Source: Nitrososphaerota archaeon | Lineage (GTDB): Archaea; Thermoproteota; Nitrososphaeria; Nitrososphaerales; Nitrosopumilaceae | DNA: 8,757 nt | Assembly (NCBI GenBank): GCA_022573065.1 | Contig: JACZUQ010000007.1 | Span: forward strand, 11,333-20,089 | Direction of reading: 5' to 3' | Shown here: positions 1 to 5,934 of the stretch, one piece after another | Numbering within the stretch: position 1 is the stretch's first letter | Layout of the letters: every line of letters starts with the position of its first letter | Program-made: the position numbers and the translations under genes | Notes under the pieces: generated by a model | Told to the model about the DNA's origin: nothing | The model's input: the letters and a program-made list of their open reading frames with translations, nothing else | Database searches by the model: none

Positions 1-680
1 GATGTAGTTTTTAAAGAAAGATCCATTTCAGATGACATTATTGTTTCTTCAGGATTAATCTCAACAAGTAAGGCATTATTTTGTTTAGCGTAAACTGGTA
101 ATGTGTTTGCGGGAGATACTACAAGTGAAGTTCCAGCAATTATCATTACGTCACATGATTTTGCTTCGAAAATAGCTTGATTCCAAACATCTTGAGGTAA
201 GGACTCTCCAAACCAGACAACATCTGGCCGTAAAATATTGTTACAACTACTGCATTTTGGAGGAAGTTCGTCAAAACTAGTTGGAATGTTATCTTTGAAA
301 TTACATACAGAACATTTTATTCTAATTATACTCCCATGAAGTTCTAGAACTTTAGTGCTACCACTTCTTTGATGTAACCCATCAATATTTTGAGTAAGTA
401 CAGTAACTTCCTTGTATTTTTCTAGTTCTGCTATAGCAGAATGACCTGGGTTTGGCTTTGCTTGAAGTATATTTTTTCTTCTATCTTCATACCATTCCCA
501 CACTAGTTTTGGATCATCATAAAATGCATCAATTGTTGCAAGCTGCATAGGATCATATTTTCTCCATAATCCATCTGTTCCACGAAAAGTTGGAATACCA
601 CTTTCTTGTGAAATTCCTGCGCCAGTTACAAAAACAATTTTTTTTGCATTTTTTAATTTATCAGCTATTAATTCAAACAA
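1..680 (-). CDS. cobB: NAD-dependent protein deacylase, Sir2 family (class III-like sirtuin), 3' end cut by window edge
   Basis: A sirtuin removes acyl groups from protein lysines, consuming NAD+ and releasing nicotinamide and O-acyl-ADP-ribose. I translated the minus strand: 226 full codons are present and the C-terminus lies beyond position 1. Visible motifs are the NAD-binding GAGISQESGIPTFRG (about residues 20-34), TQNIDGLHQRSG (96-107), catalytic His115 in ELHG, and a zinc ribbon with Cys123/Cys126 and Cys143/Cys146. These are followed by RPDVVWFGE, the GTS motif and EINP. Tyr64 and Arg67 form the Y-x-x-R pair that in SIRT5 and CobB binds the carboxylate of succinyl- or malonyl-lysine, so acidic acyl groups are a plausible substrate (inference). 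No ATG fits. An in-frame TGA lies just upstream, which leaves TTG at 680 as the best start, 8 bases after the rnz stop. It is the last visible gene of the prs-rnz-sirtuin operon. Confidence 0.93.
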   Translation of the reverse strand, partial: MFELIADKLKNAKKIVFVTGAGISQESGIPTFRGTDGLWRKYDPMQLATIDAFYDDPKLVWEWYEDRRKNILQAKPNPGHSAIAELEKYKEVTVLTQNIDGLHQRSGSTKVLELHGSIIRIKCSVCNFKDNIPTSFDELPPKCSSCNNILRPDVVWFGESLPQDVWNQAIFEAKSCDVMIIAGTSLVVSPANTLPVYAKQNNALLVEINPEETIMSSEMDLSLKTT

Positions 681-688
681 TTTAGTTC

Positions 689-1588
689 TTATATTATTTC
701 AATTTCTAAAAGATCTTTTGCAGCAATCACATTACCATGAATCTTTTTTGCTTCTTCTAATAGAACTGATTCATCATTGTATCGTGCAGAAAAATGAGTT
801 AAAATTAGATTAGAAACATTTGCATTTTTTGCAAGTTGTGCAGCTTCTTTTGCTGTAGAATGATGGGTTTCTAGCGCTTTGCCTTGTAATTCATGTAAAA
901 ATGTAGAGTCAAAACTTAGATAATCACAATTTTTAAAGAATTCTTCAAGTTTTTTTGTTGGTCTGGTATCTCCTGAAATTCCAATTTTTTTACCAGATCT
1001 TTTTTCACCTAACACATCAGATGATCTTACAGTTTTGTCCCCGACCTGAATATCTTGTCCTGTTTGAAGTTTATGCCACAATTCACCTTCAGGCACTCCA
1101 AGTTCTTTTGCTTTGTCAGGAAAAAATCTACCAGGTTTATCTTTTTCTTGAAATAGATAAGAATAAGACTTCACAGAGTGATCAGCTTCACAAGCGTTTA
1201 TAGTGAAAGTTTTCTCGTTTACGATAACTCCCTCTTTTACAGCAGTAATCATTACTGGAAATGATAATCCAAAATTTAATACCTTAATGTTTGCAGCAAT
1301 AAACTCTTCAATTCCATCTGGACCATAAATTTCCATAGGTTCTGTTCTTTTTTGTAATGTCATTGTTTGAAGTAATCCAAGAATACCAATACAATGATCA
1401 CCATGAAGATGTGTTACTATGATTTTCATTTTTTTATTCCATCCTAGACCTGATTTTAGATAAGAAATTTGTGAACCTTCACCTGCATCAAACATTAGAA
1501 TTTCTCCTTCTTTTTCTAAGCAAATGCATGTTAATGCACGCTCTGGAGTTGGTTGAGAAGCAGACGTTCCTAGAAATACTAGTTTCAT
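689..1588 (-). CDS. rnz: Ribonuclease Z (tRNA 3' processing endonuclease)
   Basis: RNase Z is a zinc-dependent metallo-beta-lactamase-fold endonuclease that cuts the 3' trailer from pre-tRNAs so that CCA can be added. The 299-residue length is typical of the short archaeal/bacterial form. Motifs in order are LGTSASQPT (6-14), the family's N-terminal signature; FDAGEG (33-38); the metal-binding HLHGDH (60-65); and an exosite-arm-like stretch (about 153-177, with GRFFP and PEGELWHKLQTG). Then come ISGDTRP with metal ligand Asp207, FDSTF (226-230), the HHST pair at 242-243 and LTHFSARY with His265. All expected catalytic positions are present, so it should be active. Translation starts at an ATG 18 bases after the prs stop, and its own stop is 8 bases before the sirtuin start. 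This is tight co-directional packing and no separate promoter is needed. Confidence 0.97.
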   Translation of the reverse strand: MKLVFLGTSASQPTPERALTCICLEKEGEILMFDAGEGSQISYLKSGLGWNKKMKIIVTHLHGDHCIGILGLLQTMTLQKRTEPMEIYGPDGIEEFIAANIKVLNFGLSFPVMITAVKEGVIVNEKTFTINACEADHSVKSYSYLFQEKDKPGRFFPDKAKELGVPEGELWHKLQTGQDIQVGDKTVRSSDVLGEKRSGKKIGISGDTRPTKKLEEFFKNCDYLSFDSTFLHELQGKALETHHSTAKEAAQLAKNANVSNLILTHFSARYNDESVLLEEAKKIHGNVIAAKDLLEIEII

Positions 1589-1606
1589 AATCTTTTTAAA
1601 ACATCC

Positions 1607-2488
1607 TCATACAATTGCTTTTGCAATTATTCCAGAAACATCTACTAATGCAGTATTACCTGGAATGGTATTTGCACTAATTATTTGTGATACCCCAGCT
1701 TTTCTTATTTTCTTTTCAGCATTATTCATTAACAGAGCATGAGTGCATGCAACAAAAACTCGTTTGCATTTTTGTTTTTTCAAAAACTGTGCGGCTTTGA
1801 TAATACTACCACCAGTACTTATCATATCATCCACCAGAACAAGATCTCGTCCTTTAACCTCTTTTAGATCAGATGATTTTATCAAAACTTTACCAGTTTT
1901 TCTATCTCTTTGTTTTTTTAATGTAATGTATTTAGTTCCAAAATGTTTAGCAAACTCCTTTGCACGAGAAGCTCCACCCAAATCAGGAGACACTACAAGC
2001 GGTTCCTTTAGTTGCAATTTTTTAAAATAATTTACTAAATTAGGAACTGCAGATACATTTTTTGATGTAATTTTGAATTGATTCAAAGCAATTTTACTAT
2101 GAATATCAACTACGATAATTTTTGAGGCTCCAGAAGCCTTAAACAAATTTGCAATTACCTTAATTGTTATGATCTCGCCTGGAAGAAATTCTTGGTCTTG
2201 TCTAGCATATCCCAAGTAGGGAATTACGGCAATTACATTGGGAGAATATTGTTTTGCCTTTGAAATCAGGGTAAGAGCTCTAATCAAGTTTGAATCAACA
2301 GGTGGAAATGTTGATTGTACAATGATAATACTACCTTTTTTTGGTTTAGAGCTAATAGTAATTTTACTTTCTCCATCTGGGAAAACTGTAAGCTCAGATT
2401 TGATATATTTTGCTCTAATTTTTTTTGATAATTTTTTTGCTAAATCTTCTGATGCTTTTTCACTAATTACTGTAAATGTTGTCAACAA
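1607..2488 (-). CDS. prs: Ribose-phosphate pyrophosphokinase (PRPP synthetase)
   Basis: This enzyme transfers diphosphate from ATP to ribose 5-phosphate, giving PRPP for purine, pyrimidine, histidine, tryptophan and NAD synthesis in the cytosol. At 293 residues it is shorter than bacterial Prs (about 315), as is usual for archaeal homologues. Visible features are FPDGE (36-40), the ATP-binding YLGYARQDQ (91-99), VVDIHS with the metal-linked His130, SPDLGGASRA (167-176), a basic flexible loop KKQRDRKTG (191-199) and the PRPP loop DLVLVDDMISTGGS (215-228). The gene opens with two tandem TTG codons at 2488 and 2485. No ATG lies between them and the in-frame upstream TGA, so one of the TTGs must start it. 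It is the first gene of the operon with rnz and the sirtuin, preceded by a 101-base gap that holds a TATA-like box. Confidence 0.96.
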   Translation of the reverse strand: MLTTFTVISEKASEDLAKKLSKKIRAKYIKSELTVFPDGESKITISSKPKKGSIIIVQSTFPPVDSNLIRALTLISKAKQYSPNVIAVIPYLGYARQDQEFLPGEIITIKVIANLFKASGASKIIVVDIHSKIALNQFKITSKNVSAVPNLVNYFKKLQLKEPLVVSPDLGGASRAKEFAKHFGTKYITLKKQRDRKTGKVLIKSSDLKEVKGRDLVLVDDMISTGGSIIKAAQFLKKQKCKRVFVACTHALLMNNAEKKIRKAGVSQIISANTIPGNTALVDVSGIIAKAIV

Positions 2489-2534
2489 ATAAACGAGAAA
2501 AAAGACACTCTTAAGTTTTGATGACTTGAAGAAT

Positions 2535-2544
2535 CAAATATTTG
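2535..2544 (-). promoter_or_regulatory. Candidate TATA box for the prs-rnz-sirtuin operon
   Basis: The gap upstream of prs contains a perfect 10-base palindrome, CAAATATTTG. Read on the minus strand it would act as an archaeal TATA-like box. A start about 25 bases downstream would fall near 2514 and leave a leader of roughly 26 bases before the TTG start. A weaker alternative, AAACTTAAG near 2509-2517, would instead give a leaderless transcript at 2488. The palindrome could equally be a regulator site. Assignment is by spacing only. Confidence 0.35.
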
Positions 2545-2580
2545 TAAAAATTATTGGTAATAGAAATTTTTAAGAAATTA
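2545..2580 (-). terminator. T-rich terminator candidate for the MscS-family gene
   Basis: Just after the MscS-family stop codon, the minus strand runs through several short T tracts (AATTTCTT, AAAAATTTC, AATAATTTTTA) with no clear hairpin. Archaeal RNA polymerase often stops in such U-rich stretches, so this is a reasonable 3' end for that transcript before the prs promoter begins. The evidence is composition only. Confidence 0.3.
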
Positions 2581-2589
2581 ATTTTAGAG

Positions 2590-4329
2590 CTAATCCTCTT
2601 CTGCAGCGCCGGACTCTTTACCAAGTCCATATTTATCAATCAATTTATCTCGTTTTTTATCTAGTTGTCCAATCTCCTTAGCCTCTCTTTTTTCGTCTCC
2701 TTGGTAAACAGTTCGAATTGGCCATGGTATTCTAATATCATACTTTTTGAATTCTTCATACATGATGGCACGCATATCACTTTTCATTCTGAATTGAGAA
2801 CCATAATCTCTGACAAACACTCGTAGTCCAAAAGCAAGTGAAGAGTCACTAAAGTTGTTAAATCTTATAGTTGGTCCATCACCTACATCAACATTGAGTT
2901 CCTTATCACAACCGCAGCTTTGTTTGTGTTCATCAAGATACGGACATCTTTTCTGTCTGGCTAGGTGATGACCAACTCCATCCTTAACCTCATTCATGGC
3001 ACGTTTACCTATCTTGATTAAAACTGCCTCAACTTGTTTGGGATCATTTAGATAAGAAACTCCGACATCAATTGAGGCTGGTACGAGCTTGAATTCTTTA
3101 GTAAAGTTGATTATTTCAGCTGAGACAATTTGTTTTGTTGGAATAATTGCTAAAGATTCATTGAGACCATGTCTAACGTAGGTAACTCTAGGCGTAATTT
3201 TGTATATCAGACCGTTGTATCCGCTTGGTAGTGTGACTCTGTCACCTACTTTGACTACTTTGTCCTTTCTAATCATGATATAGGCAAAATAATTTTCCAT
3301 CGTCTCTTTTAATGCAAGTCCAACACCAAGTGAAATGCCACCAGTAGCCGTGGCCAAAACTATCAGGTCCACTCCCCACCATGTGATAACACCAAGAACT
3401 GCTACAAAGAAAATTCCAATAGGCAGAATCTGTTTTGCTGATTTGGGAACTCCTTCTTGTTTTTTCTTTGAATATCCAGGTGGTCTTGCACTTGGAATCA
3501 TTGGTTCATAATTACCAAGTCTCTTTTGTTCTCGCCATACATCTATTGGATAGATTTCTTCTGGTACAACACCCGGTCTTAACTTTTGTCCAGTCTGGTT
3601 ATTTCCAGTGACACAATTTTCATAATATTTTTCATACTTTTTTCTTTCTGATTTTTTCCATTCCTCAAACGGATCTTCAACTGATTTTTCATATCCACCA
3701 ACAGACAATCCTCTAGAGGTACGATATTTCTCGAGGAATTGCAGACCTTCTTTTGTTTGTAATAGTTTTTGAAATTCCTTGTCTTCCATATCATAAGGTG
3801 TTGTTTTTGGTGGAATCCATTTGAAGCACTTATAGAATAGATCCCCTTCATCATCTGGGAAACCATGCAATGCATTCCAACTTTCATAATCTGTTTGCTC
3901 TAAACTTGATTTCTCACGTTTTAGTAATACGATTGGTATTAGCTGTGCTACCGTCCATCCAATTACAAGTATATTGAAAGTATCTAAAATCTTAGCAAAA
4001 ACACCACTTGGAGTTAATTCCCCGTCAATTATCTCTAATTCTTCGTCAAATACTTCAAAAGACTGAATGTAACCATTTGTAGCTGAAATCAACGCAACAG
4101 CAAAAAACGGAAGTATGGCTTTTCGAATAAATCTAGAAACATGTGGACGCGCATAGCTAATTTTCTTTTTTCTAACCCAATGTGAAAACCTGTGATAAAT
4201 TACTGCTATTACAATCATTCCTATTATCATTATTGCAAAGCCAATCTGAAGGGATTCATTTGAGGCAAGTAGCTCAGTGACTGTTCCAATTTCACCTACT
4301 GACATACTTGAGACTTCTTCTTCAACCAT
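2590..4329 (-). CDS. MscS-family mechanosensitive ion channel, long form with large cytoplasmic insert
   Basis: MscS-family channels open under membrane tension and let small solutes out during hypo-osmotic shock. At 579 residues this is about twice the length of E. coli MscS (286). Hydrophobic segments lie near 27-46, 69-89, 114-136 and 301-320. The last is followed by a pore-helix-like segment (about 322-352) with the Gly/Ala-rich ATATGGISLGVGLAL (326-340), then IRKDKVVKVGD, which matches the start of the MscS beta domain. The alpha/beta C-terminal part runs to about 545 and ends in a charged tail. Two features are odd. A lysine- and tyrosine-rich hydrophilic insert of about 160 residues (137-300) is predicted cytoplasmic before the last two helices. 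There is also a small cysteine cluster, Cys462, Cys472 and Cys474, in the C-terminal domain. The ATG at 4329 is a clear start. The gene is divergent from the KamA-like gene across 118 bases. Confidence 0.9.
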   Translation of the reverse strand: MVEEEVSSMSVGEIGTVTELLASNESLQIGFAIMIIGMIVIAVIYHRFSHWVRKKKISYARPHVSRFIRKAILPFFAVALISATNGYIQSFEVFDEELEIIDGELTPSGVFAKILDTFNILVIGWTVAQLIPIVLLKREKSSLEQTDYESWNALHGFPDDEGDLFYKCFKWIPPKTTPYDMEDKEFQKLLQTKEGLQFLEKYRTSRGLSVGGYEKSVEDPFEEWKKSERKKYEKYYENCVTGNNQTGQKLRPGVVPEEIYPIDVWREQKRLGNYEPMIPSARPPGYSKKKQEGVPKSAKQILPIGIFFVAVLGVITWWGVDLIVLATATGGISLGVGLALKETMENYFAYIMIRKDKVVKVGDRVTLPSGYNGLIYKITPRVTYVRHGLNESLAIIPTKQIVSAEIINFTKEFKLVPASIDVGVSYLNDPKQVEAVLIKIGKRAMNEVKDGVGHHLARQKRCPYLDEHKQSCGCDKELNVDVGDGPTIRFNNFSDSSLAFGLRVFVRDYGSQFRMKSDMRAIMYEEFKKYDIRIPWPIRTVYQGDEKREAKEIGQLDKKRDKLIDKYGLGKESGAAEED

Positions 4330-4369
4330 CCTTAATACCTAATCTGATAATGAAAATGCCTTGAATACA

Positions 4370-4392
4370 AAGGTTATCAAGACTATCACCTT
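4370..4392. promoter_or_regulatory. Imperfect inverted repeat abutting the TATA box (possible operator)
   Basis: AAGGTTAT (4370-4377) and ATCACCTT (4385-4392) are inverted copies matching at 7 of 8 positions, separated by 7 bases. The right arm ends one base before the TATA-like box at 4394, where TFB would contact the BRE. A bound repressor there could block both divergent genes. The arms are short enough that chance occurrence is possible, so this is a candidate only. Confidence 0.3.
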
Positions 4393-4393
4393 G

Positions 4394-4404
4394 TTTAAAA
4401 ATAA
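4394..4404 (+). promoter_or_regulatory. TATA box for the KamA-like gene
   Basis: TTTAAAAATAA is the best archaeal TATA-like match in the gap and lies 44-54 bases before the ATG at 4448. Typical archaeal spacing of about 25 bases from box centre to transcript start puts the start near 4423 and gives a short leader. Confidence 0.5.
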
Positions 4405-4447
4405 TTTACAACCAACCTTTAACAGGGAAAAAGTGACTATATAGGAC

Positions 4448-5809
4448 ATGACCTCTCAACACCAAAAACAAGAATCGGTATGGGATGTAACTGAATCCCC
4501 ATCTATCAAAACTTATACTTTACCAAATTTTAGAGACCTTCCACAAATTCAAGAAATTTCAGAAGAAAAACAGTTTGAAATGGAGGTAGTAGGAAATGTT
4601 CTTCCATTTAAAACAAATAACTATGTTGTAGAACAACTAATTGATTGGAACAACATCCCAAATGATCCAATTTTTGTTTTAACATTCCCACAAAAAGGAA
4701 TGCTTTTACCTCATCATTATGAAAAGATGGCTTCTACATTAAAGGAAGGTGCTGATAGAAAAAAAATTCAAGAAGTTGCCAATGAAATTAGATTGCAACT
4801 AAATCCACACCCTGCCGGTCAAATGGAGCTTAATGTTCCTACTCTAAAAGATGGAACAAAGCTTTATGGAATGCAACACAAATACAAAGAAACCTGTCTT
4901 TTCTTTCCAAGCCAAAGTCAAACATGTCATGCCTATTGCACTTTTTGTTTTAGATGGCCTCAATTCGTCGGAATGGATGAAATGAAATTTGCTATGAAAG
5001 AAGGCGAACAATTAGTTCAATATCTTAGAGAGCATCCTGAAATTTCTGATGTTTTGTTCACTGGAGGAGATCCAATGATCATGAAAGCTAAAATATTTTC
5101 ATCATATATTGATACATTACTTGAAGCTGATCTTGCAAATCTTAAAACAATTAGAATAGGAACTAAAGCATTATCATATTGGCCTTACAAATTCCTAACA
5201 GATGATGACGCTAAACAATCTCTAGAAATGTTTGAAAGAATTACTAACAAGGGAAAACATGTTGCAATAATGGCACACTTTAACCATTTAGTAGAACTAT
5301 CAACTGGTTCAGTTAAAGAGGCCATAAAACTTGTTAGAAATACAGGTGCACAAATTCGAACACAATCTCCAGTGTTAGCTCATATCAATGATGATGCAAA
5401 TATGTGGGCAGAAATGTGGAGAAAGCAGGTTCAACTTGGATGTATTCCGTATTACATGTTTGTAGTTCGAGATACTGGTGCTCAACATTATTTTGGTATT
5501 TCACTAGTTAAAGCATATGAACTTTTTAGAGAAGCATACAAAAAAGTAAGTGGTCTAGGTAGAACGGTAAGAGGTCCAAGTATGTCTGCTACTCCTGGGA
5601 AGGTTTTGGTAGATGGCACTCCAATAATTAATGGCAAAAAAGTTATTTCTCTAAGATTTTTACAAGGAAGAAATCCAGATTGGGTTCAAAAACCATTTTT
5701 TGCAGAGTATGATGAAAAAGCAATTTGGTTAGATGAACTTAAACCTGCATTTGAAGAAAAATTCTTTTTTGAAGATGAATTAAAGGCAAAATATAATATC
5801 CAAAAATAA
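4448..5809 (+). CDS. KamA-family radical SAM protein (lysine 2,3-aminomutase-like)
   Basis: KamA-family enzymes use a 4Fe-4S cluster, S-adenosylmethionine and PLP to shift an amino group between adjacent carbons. The radical SAM motif is C-x3-C-x2-C at Cys160, Cys164 and Cys167, with FTGGDPM (204-210), RIGTKA (236-241) and HFNH (277-280) matching family positions. By hand alignment with clostridial lysine 2,3-aminomutase (KAM), Arg169 matches the carboxylate-binding Arg134, Asp342 matches Asp293, and Lys385 in ATPGK matches PLP-binding Lys337. However, the glycine-rich PLP loop is shorter, the position of Asp330 (an epsilon-amino ligand) is about Ser380, and the C-terminal zinc cysteines are absent. 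The substrate may therefore not be lysine. No acetyltransferase (AblB) gene is nearby. The N-terminus, with PNDPIFVLTFP at 71-81, is conserved in KamA relatives from memory. The 453-residue length slightly exceeds KAM (416). Confidence 0.88.
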   Translation: MTSQHQKQESVWDVTESPSIKTYTLPNFRDLPQIQEISEEKQFEMEVVGNVLPFKTNNYVVEQLIDWNNIPNDPIFVLTFPQKGMLLPHHYEKMASTLKEGADRKKIQEVANEIRLQLNPHPAGQMELNVPTLKDGTKLYGMQHKYKETCLFFPSQSQTCHAYCTFCFRWPQFVGMDEMKFAMKEGEQLVQYLREHPEISDVLFTGGDPMIMKAKIFSSYIDTLLEADLANLKTIRIGTKALSYWPYKFLTDDDAKQSLEMFERITNKGKHVAIMAHFNHLVELSTGSVKEAIKLVRNTGAQIRTQSPVLAHINDDANMWAEMWRKQVQLGCIPYYMFVVRDTGAQHYFGISLVKAYELFREAYKKVSGLGRTVRGPSMSATPGKVLVDGTPIINGKKVISLRFLQGRNPDWVQKPFFAEYDEKAIWLDELKPAFEEKFFFEDELKAKYNIQK

Positions 5810-5893
5810 ATCTCTAATCAATTTATAGTAAAAATCGACAGTCATCATAATTGAATCTAAATTCACCCTTCAAGAGCACTCTCAAGTTGTTGA

Positions 5894-5916
5894 TTAATAA
5901 ATCCCAAATATGATAC
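5894..5916 (+). promoter_or_regulatory. Candidate promoter elements for tfb
   Basis: Two TATA-like boxes precede tfb: TTAATAAAT (5894-5902), predicting a leader of about 12 bases, and AAATATGATA (5906-5915), predicting an essentially leaderless transcript at 5935. No Shine-Dalgarno sequence precedes the ATG, which favours a leaderless or very short leader. The rest of the 125-base gap (5810-5893) shows no ORF or RNA gene that I can recognise. Confidence 0.4.
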
Positions 5917-5934
5917 AATTAATCTAGATATATT

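Larger units (their letters stand above)
4330..4447. promoter_or_regulatory. Divergent promoter region between the MscS-family and KamA-like genes
   Basis: This 118-base gap must drive both neighbours. The AT-rich block TTTAAAAATAA (4394-4404) can be read as a TATA box on either strand. Rightward, it predicts a start near 4423 and a leader of about 25 bases. Leftward, it predicts a start near 4372 and a leader of about 43 bases. A partial Shine-Dalgarno-like AGTGA lies at 4432-4436, 11 bases before the KamA-like ATG. No tRNA or small ORF is evident here. Confidence 0.5.

Noticed and set aside
955..1203. 82-codon plus-strand frame inside rnz
   Set aside because: It is antisense to a complete RNase Z with all catalytic motifs, and its translation is low-complexity and hydrophobic with no recognisable pattern.
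1589..1606. TTTTAAAAAG before rnz as a TATA box
   Set aside because: It lies only about 7-16 bases before the ATG, too close for an archaeal promoter of that start, and the operon arrangement makes one unnecessary.
1743..2492. Two plus-strand frames (95 and 84 codons) across prs
   Set aside because: Both are antisense shadows of a well-supported PRPP synthetase and show no family features or promoter.
3579..3887. 102-codon frame in another register of the MscS-like gene
   Set aside because: It overlaps the hydrophilic insert on the same strand. I considered whether it marked a frameshift, but the main frame is open from 4329 to 2590 and reads sensibly through the insert, so it is a shadow.
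5810..5934. Possible tRNA or structured RNA between the KamA-like gene and tfb
   Set aside because: There is no acceptor stem, T-loop or anticodon-like hairpin. The only pairing is a 4-base partial dyad with too short a loop.
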